A stretch of DNA of 64,000 bases from Acestrorhynchus altus (GCA_034509495.1 CM067510.1:29705889-29769888); one strand, 5' to 3'; shown: positions 40,523 through 47,084, counted from the first letter of the stretch. Notes: generated by a model from the sequence alone, not told the origin. Numbers and translations: made by a program.

Positions 40523-43044
40523 CTGCAATCAAATATATATCTACAACATTAAAAGCCATAACATCTAGGGCTATTCAATATGTTGTTTCAACGTCATAAT
40601 TGCCATCTATACATGCAGAATAGTCACTAAGGCTATGTTAATAATGTTCTGTTTCAACCTTTTCTCTGCACACTCGCTGCTCCACCCCCTGCTCCCAGCT
40701 CCACCCACTCTGCTTCTCACCCCTCCCCCCCAAATTCATGCATTCACATACACACTATAGAGGGGGTACAAGACTTGGTGTCAAATGTTTAAATGCAGTA
40801 AAGAAGGATTGAGGTGTCCTAATTTTTCACATTGTATTTTTCCTATTTCATATCGTCTACCGTATATCGCCATCCAGGTAAAATATATTGGGATATGATT
40901 TTTCATCCATATCGCCCAGCCCAGTGAATTATATCTGCCCAATATCATTTCTTTTACTTCAATCCTTGAAACACAGGATCATTGGTCCTTGAATTCTGAT
41001 GAATATTCACGTGTTTTTAAATATCACAATATATGTGGTATAAAAATACAACTACAAGGCCACTTTTTCCAATATCATGTAGCCTTAATAACATTATAAC
41101 TACCTGCCTAATATTGTTCAGGTCCCCCTGAACCCAGGGATCCAGGAATCTGTCACCTTCACACCACTTTCTTCCTTGGAGCACTTTCAACAGATTCTGA
41201 CCACTGCACTGACCACTGTGTACACCACACAAGATCTGCAGTTTTTGAGATGCTCTGACCTTGTTGGCTACTAGAGCTGGGCGATATATCGATATTTCAA
41301 TCAATATCGGGATATAAACCCAAGGAGATATAGATGATCTTGTTTATATCAAGATTTTAAATAATGTTCTGTTTCAATCTTGCAGAAACCCTTTTCAGCT
41401 CCCTCAATTTGCTCTGCCCCTTGCTCTCAGCTCCTCCTCCATAATTACACTCTTATGTACACAGTAGCGAGAGGGCACAAGAATTAGTGTGTATAAAGAA
41501 GAAATGAAGATCAATTTCACTATTTAAATTTTGTAAAAAAGACTTTTTACAAAAAGTGTCTTAAATTTTGACATTGTCTTTTCGCATCGTCTATCTGATC
41601 ATATATTGTATATTGCCATTCAGCTAAAATATATTGGGGTACGATTTTTGGTCCATACAGCCCAGCATGATGTGCTACCCATCACAATGGTTCAGATACT
41701 TATGCATGTCCTTTTTTCCTTCCAACACATTAACCTTAAGAACGGACTGCTTGTGCCTAATATGGCTCAGCGGTCAAATAGTTCTGGTCTGAATCCCTGG
41801 CTGCTCAACGATGATGCTATGGCGGCAGTTTGAAAAGATGCCAAGCATCATTGTGAGAGTTATGGCCAAAGACAATATTAATAGAATTAGAGTAAATACT
41901 ATGTTAAGTGAAAAACAACAAAACTAGGAGATACGAGGGTTTTCCATGACTGTTCAGGAAGTGTGTGTACTGTACATTGTATTAAAATACACATCTGGCA
42001 TGACCCACAGCTGCAGGCTACTTGGCTGGGTGTGAGTGTGTATGTACAGTAGGCCAACACATATTGGTCACTTGTGATGTTGGAGGAGTGTAAAGGCTCT
42101 TTGAGGACTCCAGCGAGCACGAGAATAATAAGCCCTTTTCTGTGTCGGTTTGGAGAAGTAGGCCATGTCCAAGGATGCCATTACCTTGAATAACCTGGAA
42201 GCTAAATAAGTGGAATTCCTCTCAAAGCAACAGGGACAGTCAGGTCTGGGTTGTGTTAAGCTCACCATGCTGGACCTTCTCCGAGGTTAACCGATAGTCT
42301 GGTCACTGCATGGCGAACCTTCTGGACAATGGCAGAGGTTGTGGAGAAGCTTCAGGTCATAGAAGAGGTCACTGTGAGGGGTTCTGAGACACGGCTGCGG
42401 ACGTGGATACATTAAAACTCAACTTCTGCAAGTTATTGGCCATATTATTGATTAGGGTCAGATAAGGACCTCAATGGACCTGGTAGGAGACTGATATTAG
42501 AACATCCACAGCAGCTCAATTGTTGCTTTATTTTGTTTTGTATACTTTGTTTGTTTGTTTGTTTTTTTGGGGGGGGGGGGGTGTTGTATCCATTTGTGCA
42601 CATAGTCAAAACATGCTACCCTAGTGTGTGTTTATAGATATTAAGCTGCTTAATGATGCTTTTTAAAATATTTCCATCACAGAAATGCTCCCAGCAGGAG
42701 TGTACGGACGATACTTGGGTAAATGATTAAATCAATGACAATTAATTAATTAAATTAATTCAATCAGAAATACGCTTTTGTAAAACCACCAAATAATAAC
42801 AGCACCCAAAAATCATTATTAAGAATAAAGAAATAGGTGTGTTGTGCGCATGCGTAAAAGCCGCCGAGGAACACGTTCTCGACGGGTAGCAGAACTCGGC
42901 AGAACAGGGGGTAAAGTAACGTTACCGGCGGCAGATGGGGAGGTTGGGGTGGACTGTGTGATCTCACCTTCTCCTGCTCCTCACACATCATGCAGTAGAT
43001 GGTGGACTTACCCAGAACGTCTTGTTTCCACAAATGTGCTCCAT
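2382..43044 (-). CDS. abcc3: abcc3 (MRP3-like ABC transporter), N-terminal part, coding exons 1-9
   Basis: Nine exons on the minus strand join in frame to give the first 399 residues of an ABCC transporter; the family is about 1,500 residues, so the gene continues beyond the left edge. Known family role: ATP-driven export of organic anions, glucuronides and bile-acid conjugates, in mammals at the basolateral membrane. Seen: TMD0 with five hydrophobic helices (about residues 25-185), the L0 linker (about 200-300) carrying GYKSPLESKDLWSLN, then the first helices of TMD1 ending in GAIYRK. The segments FERLRGVQSSGV, CAIVPFRSKIL and SFLRALLKAFGPYF match MRP3 better than MRP1 or MRP6, as I recall those proteins. 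No ATP-binding motifs are in the window. Exon phases are consistent throughout (0,0,0,0,0,2,2,2,0). The assignment to ABCC is secure; the choice of abcc3 over a fish abcc1/abcc6 paralogue is strong but rests on remembered sequences. Confidence 0.9.
2632..3140 (-). mobile_element. Tc1-like element, internally deleted, with intact ends
   Basis: Inverted ends CAGGGGTTGGACAATGAAAC and its complement, flanked by TA on both sides (2630-2631, 3141-3142), the Tc1/mariner target. On the minus strand the interior encodes the N-terminal helix-turn-helix of a transposase (EFKRGQIVGARLADASVTKT), followed by stops. The DDE part is gone. It sits in abcc3 intron 8. Confidence 0.88.
3690..4090 (+). repeat. 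Dispersed repeat R2, copy 1
   Basis: Shares CCCAGTTTAAATGC, GGGGCGGGGCTAA and AATTTCAGAATAATAGTCC in the same order with copies at 7.4, 29.6 and 57.2 kb. No coding sense; class unknown. Confidence 0.7.
4690..5520 (+). pseudogene. L2-type LINE remnant, reverse transcriptase region and 3' end
   Basis: Broken reading frames still show the ending of a non-LTR reverse transcriptase: a block like DDILQLLTSNNPTTCPLDP, then a GPLLFTLY-like and AADDTQL-like region, then KAKNGPALPHL and a C-terminal tail with LSHTRSSNADRRP. The same tail text occurs at 38.1 kb. Many stops and frameshifts: dead copy. Confidence 0.75.
6395..6860 (+). repeat. Dispersed repeat R1, copy
   Basis: CTACACTCACTGTCTATTTC, CTCCTTTCACCCCGATCTTC, ACTGCAGTGACACTGACATG, GTGCTGCTGGAGTGTTTAAAC and GGACACTGTTGGCTGGATAC in order. 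Same blocks, same order at 55.0 kb and reversed at 38.6 kb. Confidence 0.75.
6920..7150 (-). CDS. abcc3: abcc3 coding exon 8
   Basis: Phase 2 in and out, 77 residues including the split ones. A variable acidic linker (VSPEEVEVLL) is followed by PSFLRALLKAFGPYFLIGSA and FKLLQDLITFINPQLL, the first core helix of TMD1. Acceptor CCCTGCAG, donor GTGAAG. The linker is where ABCC paralogues differ most, so orthologue alignment here would settle abcc3 versus abcc1. Confidence 0.94.
7430..7830 (+). repeat. Dispersed repeat R2, copy 2
   Basis: CCCAGTTTAAATGCCAAAGG, TGTTTACTGCTCTGTCTAC, GGGGGCAGGGCTAAGG and CAGAATAAAAGTCCTGAGAC in order, then a T-rich stretch and ACATTCAGGTTGTTG. Confidence 0.72.
8405..8740 (+). 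mobile_element. MITE family M1, copy 2 (right end replaced by microsatellite)
   Basis: Carries ATATGGGCTGAGATTATATC, the CTGCTCTGCCCCCTGCACTC block and GATCAAATTTCAAGATC, as in copy 1. The right terminus is lost in the CA/TA microsatellite at 8739. Confidence 0.6.
8739..8862. repeat. Compound CA/CATA/TA microsatellite and nearby TC microsatellite
   Basis: CA run then CATA and TA runs at 8739-8799, then a TC run at 8836-8862. Confidence 0.95.
10060..10191 (-). CDS. abcc3: abcc3 coding exon 7
   Basis: Continues from phase 2: LAIKGYKSPLESKDLWSLN, then KQDSSEMVVPQLLKEWEVEK and TKAQ; acceptor TTCCTCAG, donor GTGTGT, phase 2 out. GYxxPLExxDLWSLN is the L0 linker hallmark of the long ABCC proteins. 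Confidence 0.94.
10240..10595 (+). pseudogene. Tc1-like element, internally deleted
   Basis: AATCAGCCATAAAATTAAAA at the left and CATGTGGTTTTAATATTA at the right are inverted relatives. Between them is the C-terminal end of a transposase (ISWDxx, then VRAALAARRGLYN at 10520-10560). It starts 45 bases from abcc3 exon 7. Confidence 0.7.
11529..11590 (-). CDS. abcc3: abcc3 coding exon 6 (62 bases)
   Basis: Encodes NPCPESTAGFLSRMTFWWFT plus two bases; acceptor TTTTCTAG, donor GTACAC, phase 0 in and phase 2 out. NPxPExxAxFLSRxxFWW is the conserved lasso/elbow segment of MRP transporters that follows TMD0. Too short to show as an ORF; found by the FWWFT signature. Confidence 0.92.
11685..11880 (+). 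repeat. Element end with CAAAGGTTT...CCTCTGGTCAAG
   Basis: The sequence GCAAAGGTTTATGGCACCTC and the complement-like GGAGTGCCCAAACCTTTG at 13777-13796 could be opposite ends of one 2.1 kb DNA element or two separate fragments. I cannot decide by eye. Confidence 0.4.
12806..13150 (+). mobile_element. tRNA-derived SINE with tandem tail
   Basis: A Pol III-type head: A-box-like AGTGGCTCAGCGGTC at 12818 and B-box-like GGTTCAAATCCCGG at 12862. The body includes CAGCAATAACGCAATGGCAG, found also in the other SINE copies. The end consists of five 17-base units (GGGAAGAGTGCTAAT) from about 13085. Confidence 0.82.
13916..14041 (-). CDS. abcc3: abcc3 coding exon 5
   Basis: 42 codons, EGIVDKLRFTTFYMYF to SSEVTDP; acceptor TTTGCAG, donor GTAAGT, phase 0. 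It encodes TMD0 helix 5 and the start of L0. A CA microsatellite lies just inside the downstream intron, right against the donor. Confidence 0.93.
14341..14384. repeat. CAG/CCG trinucleotide run
   Basis: Seven CAG units, an AAG interruption, then CAG/CCG units, in abcc3 intron 4 just upstream (on the gene strand) of exon 5. Non-coding here. Confidence 0.9.
16431..16565 (-). CDS. abcc3: abcc3 coding exon 4
   Basis: 45 codons, LLATFIIQFERLRGVQSSGV to PFRSKILYAGK; acceptor CCGTCAG, weaker donor GTTTGT, phase 0. It covers TMD0 helices 3-4. The ERLRGVQSSGVL and CAIVPFRSKIL stretches are the best evidence for MRP3 rather than MRP1 (which has a less similar ERRKGVQSSG segment). Confidence 0.94.
17047..17169 (-). 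CDS. abcc3: abcc3 coding exon 3
   Basis: 41 codons, VLGFILWIVCWTDLF to ITPLIVGMTM; acceptor TTTGCAG, donor GTAAAT, phase 0. It encodes TMD0 helix 2 and part of helix 3. The intron to exon 2 is only 80 bases. Confidence 0.93.
17250..17426 (-). CDS. abcc3: abcc3 coding exon 2
   Basis: 59 codons, from EPNLTLHAEIPDLPQCFQ to SILNRVKT; acceptor TTCACAG, donor GTAAGA, phase 0 at both ends. It carries the extracellular N-terminal tail with an N-glycosylation sequon (NLT) and the first TMD0 helix (WIPCIYLWLVSPVYLFYL). PDLxxCFQ and the helix correspond closely to the MRP1/MRP3 exon 2. Confidence 0.93.
17990..18378 (-). mobile_element. MITE family M1, copy 3
   Basis: Reverse orientation: CACCCAGCCCTA at 18367-18378 is the outer end, with ATATTGATATAAACATCG inside it, and the G-rich complement of the CTGCTCTGC block lies near 18190-18235. 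Confidence 0.65.
19091..19600 (+). pseudogene. Broken Tc1 transposase
   Basis: Reading starts at ATG 19091 and is in frame for about 50 residues through the DNA-binding helices, then shifts frame near 19235. Later pieces (FPGVASCPQLPQ-like, VHASTTRKRLGKH-like, LWTDESKVE) lie in other frames. It is cut by the hAT insertion before the last catalytic residue. Confidence 0.85.
19629..20703. mobile_element. Non-autonomous hAT-type element nested in the Tc1
   Basis: The 1,075-base insertion is flanked by a perfect 8-base duplication, ACCAACAG (19621-19628 and 20704-20711). Its ends are TAGGGAT... and ...ATCCCTA. An 8-base duplication with TAGGG-type ends is the hAT signature. No transposase is visible; sub-terminal GTCGGATTCGAA / TTCGAATCTGC repeats are present. 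Confidence 0.88.
20139..20576 (+). mobile_element. Solo-LTR-like unit nested in the hAT element
   Basis: 438 bases starting TGTCATGCGCCCC and ending GGTCCTGACG, flanked by a 5-base duplication GTATG (20134-20138 and 20577-20581). TG at the start, a near-CA end and a 5-base duplication fit an LTR of a Ty3/gypsy- or BEL-like retrotransposon. CATTAAAG near the end could serve as a poly-A signal. No internal coding sequence. Confidence 0.68.
21050..24700. other. abcc3 intron 1, quiet AT-rich stretch
   Basis: No gene, RNA or recognisable element except a GAGTA microsatellite at 21628-21665 and a short CCCAAACATTTGCATCCCAC element end at 21175. Repeated TTTTCTAGCTTT blocks at 22128, 22235 and 22335 suggest an old local duplication of about 100 bases. 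Confidence 0.6.
24740..24940 (-). mobile_element. SINE fragment, reverse orientation
   Basis: Shares GATGCTCCCGACACAAGCAC, CTGCCTCTTTTC and ATTGCATCATTGCAC with the SINE at 28 kb; the tRNA head is missing. Confidence 0.6.
25793..25811. repeat. G homopolymer
   Basis: A near-uninterrupted run of G. Other runs of G are at 26541-26552 and 42569-42581. Confidence 0.9.
26870..28270 (-). mobile_element. tRNA-derived SINE, split by a hAT insertion
   Basis: On the minus strand the head is at 28270 with a B-box-like GGTTCGAATCTTGGG, the body contains CGAGTGCATTGGCTGC-type text, and the tail continues on the other side of the insertion at 26915 (complement of CCCATCACCTATAACGCTCC). Joined across the 1.1 kb gap it matches the SINE at 12.8 kb. 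Confidence 0.82.
26916..28033 (+). mobile_element. hAT element nested in the SINE, with dimerisation-domain remnant
   Basis: 1,118 bases with a perfect 8-base duplication CACTAGGA (26908-26915 and 28034-28041) and ends CCGGGGTCAGCAACC / GGTTGCCGACCCCTG, close to the hAT-Charlie type terminus CAGGGGTCGGCAACC. At 27370-27470 the plus strand encodes KKYALEVLWIFESTYVCEQL then FSTMN, the hAT C-terminal dimerisation motif, with frameshift and stop. Most of the transposase is deleted. Confidence 0.9.
28640..29350 (+). pseudogene. Tc1-like transposase remnant
   Basis: Frames show HVSFRTGPWSNGRRFPGLMN (related to the W-S-D-E region of Tc1) and an end HNLLKG at 29345. Frame breaks and missing pieces throughout. 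Confidence 0.65.
29460..29815 (-). repeat. Dispersed repeat R2, reverse copy
   Basis: Complement of the R2 blocks: GCCCCGCCCCCTCTCACAG, AACATGCACCGGAAGCTCC and AAACTGGGATTTAATTC. Confidence 0.7.
29905..30001 (+). mobile_element. MITE family M1, right-end fragment
   Basis: Only the last hundred bases are present, ending ATATTGCCAAGCCCTA with an internal T run. Its left part abuts an R2 repeat copy. Confidence 0.6.
30490..30990 (+). mobile_element. Tc1-type MITE with GTCCAAA...GTGGACACC end
   Basis: Starts TATGTCCAAAGGTTTGTGGA, the terminal text of a widespread fish Tc1-derived MITE. Its other end is not seen. The interior has an open frame but no recognisable protein. Confidence 0.55.
31160..31209. 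repeat. GT microsatellite with GA tail
   Basis: About 19 GT units then a GA run. Confidence 0.95.
31457..31508. repeat. AT microsatellite
   Basis: 26 AT units beside a MITE end fragment. Confidence 0.95.
31515..31616 (+). mobile_element. MITE family M1, right-end fragment
   Basis: Reads AGGTGTCCTAATTTTT through to CATATTGCCCAGCCCTA; the left part is replaced by an AT microsatellite. Confidence 0.6.
31690..32352. mobile_element. DNA-transposon remnant with inverted ends
   Basis: ATGCAAAGGTTTGGTCACCC at the left and GGGTGACCAAAGTTTTGC, ACGCAACTG at the right are inverted. The interior on the minus strand has pieces of a transposase-like sequence, but no intact frame. Likely Tc1/mariner by its end type. 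Confidence 0.65.
34105..34250. repeat. ATT/AAT inverted microsatellite
   Basis: A TTA run turns directly into an AAT run, so the two halves can pair as a hairpin. Confidence 0.9.
34440..34545 (-). repeat. LINE/SINE-type 3' end, reverse orientation
   Basis: TTTACATTTGCGGCATTTGG followed by CAGACGCCCTTTTCCAAAGC is the complement of the 3' end seen at 38.5 kb. The text after it (to about 34840) resembles internal LINE-linked sequence. Confidence 0.6.
36200..37600. other. abcc3 intron 1, no feature recognised
   Basis: Neither coding signal nor transposon text that I recognise. Confidence 0.5.
37770..38545 (+). pseudogene. L2-type LINE remnant with preserved 3' terminus
   Basis: Frames give LIQNAAARLVF and HVTPLLCSLHWLPLAEHQI, the C-terminal hallmark of fish L2/Maui-type LINEs, then KNGPAPPYMIA-like text. 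It ends in AAGTCGCTCTGGAGAAGGGC and a GTAAATGTAAATGTAATG tail, which is the 3' end these elements use. Frameshifted; truncated at 5'. Confidence 0.8.
38575..39235 (-). repeat. Dispersed repeat R1, reverse and nearly complete
   Basis: GTGCTGCTGGAGCTTTTAAAC, CTGTGACCACTGATGAAGG, CTGACTTACACTCTACAAGG, TCATTGCAGTGCTGAGAATG and AGAAACAGATGGACTACAGT, the complement order of R1. Ends beside a GGAT microsatellite. Confidence 0.75.
40440..40517. repeat. AAT microsatellite
   Basis: About 25 AAT units with one interruption. Confidence 0.95.
40566..40923 (+). mobile_element. MITE family M1, near-complete copy
   Basis: Begins CTAGGGCTATTCAATATG, keeps the CACCCCCTGCTCCCAGCTCC block and a TATAGAGGGGGTACAAGAC segment, and ends CATATCGCCCAGCCCAG. 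Confidence 0.7.
41095..41775 (-). pseudogene. Tc1-like remnant interrupted by a MITE
   Basis: 41100-41275 contains TGACCACTGCACTGACCACT and GTTTTTGAGATGCTCTGACC, and 41690-41775 contains CCAACACATTAACCTTAAG, parts of one antisense Tc1-like transposase region. Between them is an M1 MITE. Confidence 0.7.
41276..41668 (+). mobile_element. MITE family M1, copy inserted into a Tc1-like element
   Basis: Begins GCTGGGCGATATATCGATAT, the best preserved left end, and ends CATACAGCCCAGCA. Sequence on both sides belongs to one older Tc1-like repeat (41095-41775), so this is an insertion. Confidence 0.72.
41755..41850 (+). mobile_element. SINE head fragment
   Basis: A-box-like TATGGCTCAGCGGTCAAA and B-box-like TGGTCTGAATCCCTGG with TTTGAAAAGATGCC beyond, matching the 12.8 kb SINE with its middle deleted. 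Confidence 0.6.
43012..43044 (-). CDS. abcc3: abcc3 coding exon 1 (33 bases)
   Basis: Encodes MEHICGNKTFW, followed at once by a strong GTAAGT donor (43011-43006). MRP3 and MRP1 also begin with a very short first coding exon that ends in a Trp codon at the same point, and the next exon continues EPNLTLHAE in phase 0. The start is supported by an in-frame TGA 66 bases upstream (43113-43111) and by no other in-frame ATG between. The exon sits in a CpG-rich island. It is too short for an ORF caller and was found from the donor site and the homologous end KxFW. Confidence 0.85.
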
Positions 43045-43360
43045 TGGTTCTCCTCTGTGTTCTCCTCTGTGTTCTCCTCTGTGTTCTCCTGTGCGTTCTC
43101 CTCTCTCCTCTCACCGAGATCCTGTTACAGGACGCGGCTCCGGATCTGCTGCTCGGACACTCAGCTCACACACGCGCGTGCGGACACACACACGCATGAA
43201 GGAGAGGAGGTGAGTGGAGCGCTGGTCGCGGACTGCGTGGAGGGAAGTCTTTACCCCCCTGTTGTTGTGGAAAAGGGAGAAGTCGCTCGGAGGTTGTCAT
43301 GGCACGCAGGAGGACACGCCCATCGCTCCGCCCACACAGACGAAAACGCACCCAACTTCG
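43045..43360 (-). promoter_or_regulatory. Putative abcc3 5' UTR and CpG-rich promoter
   Basis: The segment upstream of the abcc3 start is rich in G, C and CpG, unlike its AT-rich surroundings; the CpG density also extends downstream across exon 1 to about 42840. An NRF1-like TGCGCATGCG is at 42845-42854. No TATA box or transcription start can be fixed by eye. Five 12-base units lie directly next to the start codon (listed separately). Confidence 0.5.
43047..43106. repeat. 12-base tandem repeat in the abcc3 5' leader
   Basis: Five adjacent copies of GTTCTCCTCTGT (plus strand), the last two diverged, end two bases before the abcc3 start codon. Read on the coding strand the units are purine-rich (ACAGAGGAGAAC) and would form part of the 5' UTR. 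The upstream in-frame stop lies just beyond the array. Confidence 0.8.
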
Positions 43361-43387
43361 GGACTGATGCTGCTACTCTTTAACACT

Positions 43388-43427
<40 letters not shown>

Positions 43428-43547
43428 TAATAATAATAATAATAACAATAATAACAATAATAATAATAATAACAGATCATAATAATAACACTAATAGTAA
43501 TAATAATAATAATAATAACAGATCATAATAATAACACTAATAGTAAC

Positions 43548-43581
<34 letters not shown>

Positions 43582-43965
43582 GACCATAATAACAGATCAT
43601 AATAATAACAGATCATAATAATAACACTAATAATAATAATAAAAACAATAATAATATTTAAAACAACAGATAATTATATTATAACAGATAATAATAACAA
43701 TAATAATAATAATAACATAATAATAATAAATATGATGATGATGATGAAAATAATGATGATGATGAAAATAATAATAATGATAATAACATAATAATAATTT
43801 CAATGACAATAACAATGATAATACTAATAATGAAAATAATAACAATTACAATACAAATTATAATAACGATTATAATAACAATGATAATAAATGATAGCTA
43901 TAATAGTGATCATGATTATATTGTTATTATTATTATTATTATTAATAATAATAATAATAATAAAG
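43388..43965. repeat. Long AAT/ATG-rich compound microsatellite
   Basis: Over 550 bases of AAT with interspersed AACAG, ATC and GATG variants and a repeated AACAGATCATAATAATAAC unit, ending in a TTA/AAT inverted pair. It lies between the abcc3 promoter and the intergenic region. Confidence 0.93.
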
Positions 43966-44905
43966 TGCATATAAAATAATATTGTTGAAAAAGTACATTT
44001 CTGTTAAGTATCAGGTTTTATTTCCATAATATATGAAGTGACAATTTATACCTTTTTTGTTTTACAAAATTATTAACAAAAAATATGACAAAATGACTTT
44101 AATTCCTCTTATTTTATATTCACTTCCATTCCAAGTTAAGAGCATTTTTGCTGTCCCCTGTAAAGTCTCAATTTTTCAGATACGTTTTCATTGCACAGTG
44201 AAGATATTCTTCTGTGACTTCTTAATATCATGTGGTGGGTTTTTTGTTTGTTTGTTTTTTGTTTGTTTGTTTTGCATGAACTTGTTTGCATTTAAAACTC
44301 TTTATCTAGAAAGCAATGTTTTTATCTTCGTATATATAATGGCTTTTGCATATGACTGTGTGGTTCTTTAAGGATAGCATAACATATCTTCACTGTAACT
44401 TCCATTTCTGTTTTTCTTGTTTTTATGTGTTGACATAATTGCAAAGTCGCCAATTTGCCAGGTAACCTTTTGTTACTTTTTATAGTAAACAGTAACCCCT
44501 GTACGTTTATAGTGTGTGTGTGTGTGTGTGTGTGCGTGTGTGTATATATATATATACATATGCAAGTTTGCTACCATAGGTTGGCATAGAAGGAAAAGAG
44601 TATTAAGAATAAAACAAAAACTGAAAACAAATAACTGAACATACTGAATGTATTTCTAGGACACACTAAGGACACTACATATGTAGGGGAAATCCTGGAT
44701 ACAAAAATCATCAGAGGAGCAACTGACCCTAAAAAATATCACTAATAAACAAATAAACTGGGGTGTGGAACCATAGATGGATTACTGACTAGGTCAATGG
44801 GGCCTGGGCCTCAGACCACAAGGCCAGAAATATTTATAGTGCACTAAATCTGGAAATATCAGATGAATGAAAAGCCCTTAAATATATTGACTACATACAT
44901 AAAGG

Positions 44906-44969
<64 letters not shown>

Positions 44970-45219
44970 GGTGCCATATTGTTATTGTTCTTCAAATGAG
45001 ATTCAAAGATGCTTGAGCCCACAGGCCTCACAAACCCATGATCCATCTCTGAGTGGAACCAAAAGCTTGGTTCTGATGAGCCAGATTACATTACAAGCAT
45101 CACTGCTGGTTACAACTGGAAATAATGAACTTTTTCATAACAGCCTGTTTTCAGTATCACTCTGTATACACAAAATGCTCTGCCCTGTGCTGCTTTATTA
45201 GTTGTTAATGCAATTTGTT

Positions 45220-45540
45220 TGGAAGCCCCACCAGTATCCAGAAGACAGCAGTCCTGCTGGAACCTGAGGAACCGTCAGTGCAGTTTAACTCAATAAGAGG
45301 CATTTTCTGTTCAGCCTGATGAACCAGTGTTTCTTGTCATTGGAATCAAGGGTGTTAATAGGACGTGTGTCCCTCCTTTGCTACAGTATCAGTCTCTACT
45401 CCTCTGTTAAGACTCTCCCCTTGAAGAATTTGATTGCCTTCAGCCATTAGGCATTAGTGAGGTCTGATACTGACTGTGAGTCCGGGTCAGAAATCCATTC
45501 CAGCTCATCTGGAATCGAAGGTATTGGGTATTTTGACCTT
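45220..45540 (+). repeat. Tc1-type MITE fragment
   Basis: Text such as CTCTACTCCTCTGTTAAGAC and GCATTAGTGAGGTCTGATAC belongs to the widespread fish MITE whose end is GTCCAAAAGTTTG. Confidence 0.55.
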
Positions 45541-46060
45541 AAGCTGCATATGTCTGACTGCCCCAAAGTGTCCCGTTTAATTGGCAATGTGTTTCTAAAG
45601 AGGTTACATAGTGTGTGCAATTAAATGTGAACCAAATTCAGTTCAAAAGTACCTGAGTTCACTCATTTGAGGGATGTTTGGCTGCTTCTGAACATATACA
45701 GAAGGAATCGTAACACTAGTTGAAGTAATTACATGTCAGAGTGAAGCTTTGCTAGGTGTGATCATGGGGAGGAAGCTAAAGATACACGCTGTGATGTATC
45801 AGAAAGTGGTGATGGATAAGAGAAAGCTATCTTTGCACCATTTGTACTTTTTTTTTATTGGGACAAACAAAGGCTTTGCTTATGGTCAGTATACAGGCTT
45901 AGTGTCCTCAGTACAGGCCACCAAACTCAGTGCTGCAAGTTCTGATCGGCCTGCTCACACACCAGGCATGTGTTACACAGTGAGCCGTGGATGCCCTCTA
46001 GAGGTCACACTTGCAGGATTTACTGGAAGCTGGAGCATTGCCTGTACAGTGGCTTATACA

Positions 46061-46135
46061 CTATCAGGACAAAAGTATTGGGACACCTGCTCATTCATTG
46101 TTTAGTCTGAAATCAAGGGTATTAAGAAAGAGTTT
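46061..46135 (+). repeat. Tc1-type MITE end
   Basis: ACACTATCAGGACAAAAGTA then TTGGGACACCTGCTC, the terminal sequence of the family; cut off by the M1 copy at 46138. Confidence 0.6.
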
Positions 46136-46137
46136 AT

Positions 46138-46400
46138 CTCTGTATCTCGATATATGGATATTTATATCTATATCGGGATGTAAACAGAGATACGGGCTGA
46201 GTGATATATATGGATTTTTATATCAATATAGCCCCGCTCTGCCCTCTGCTTTTAGATCCTCTTCCACTCTGTTCCCCTCTGCCCCCAGTCACTTTCCCAC
46301 ACACTATGGAGGGGGCATAATTCAGAGCTCTGACACAAAGATGACTTAGTGTATAAAGGAGAAATGAAGATCAAATTTCAGTGCATTTAAATATCGTCAA
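46138..46400 (+). mobile_element. MITE family M1, partial copy
   Basis: Has repeated ATATCTATATCGGGATGTAAAC blocks near the left end, GATACGGGCTGAGTGATATA, a CTCTGCCCTCTGC block and GATCAAATTTCAGTGC. The right end is missing. Confidence 0.55.
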
Positions 46401-46922
46401 AAATTCAGGTGGCCTCCAGTCTGTAACTGGTACATGTAAGGTAGGTGGACTTTATAAGGGGGCCAGTGAAAGGAAGCATAAGACATGTGTTTCTAATGAG
46501 GTGGAGGGTGACTGGACATCCAGCATTAGTGTGGTGTTTGCATAATCATGCTGTGACCAGATGAGGGTGCACTTTTCAATCAGAGCAGACTGCTGTATCC
46601 TGTATCCTATTTTTTGGCTGATGTAAAGTTAGGAATCCCACCACAGCTGGGATCACTAGCATCCATGAGACTGATTACTGACCATGTTACCTTCGATTTA
46701 CATGGTATATTTATTTTATCTACATTTTCATTTTGATAAGATGTAGAGATCTGTATGACACTGTAACTAGTCATATTGCCATGATGACATTAATGTAATT
46801 TATAGTAAAATGATGCTACTGATTTACATTTGATTTACATTTAACTAGTAAAAAGTCCAATTTATAATTACATTCTTTCCACCAGTAGAAATTGTGATTC
46901 CAGGTATCTACAATGCAACCAG

Positions 46923-46953
<31 letters not shown>

Positions 46954-47084
46954 CATTATATTTTATTCCTGAGCTGTATTTTTTAATTCAAATTTTACAT
47001 TTATATTTATATTAATGTATTTAATATTAATTTTAATATATTATATAATTAATTAATTAATTAATATTATATATTAAAATACAC

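Larger units (their letters stand above)
17427..43011 (-). other. abcc3 intron 1 (25.6 kb)
   Basis: Spans from the 33-base first exon to exon 2. Contents are the nested elements, SINEs, MITEs and LINE copies listed separately; no nested gene was seen on either strand. Confidence 0.8.
43990..47084. other. Intergenic region between abcc3 and radil
   Basis: Contains TG microsatellite (44515-44558), ATT microsatellite (44908-44970), Tc1-type MITE fragments (45220-45540, 46061-46135), an M1 copy and a TA run (46922-46946). No additional gene seen. Confidence 0.7.

Noticed and set aside
42764..43114. 116-residue minus-strand open frame over abcc3 exon 1, possible overlapping uORF
   Set aside because: It begins with GTG rather than ATG, runs into intron 1, and its Arg-Arg-Thr repeats are only the 12-base array read in another frame.
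42844..43383. 179-residue plus-strand open frame in the CpG island
   Set aside because: Antisense to abcc3 exon 1, low-complexity Ser/Val/Phe content from the 12-base array, no homology recognised.
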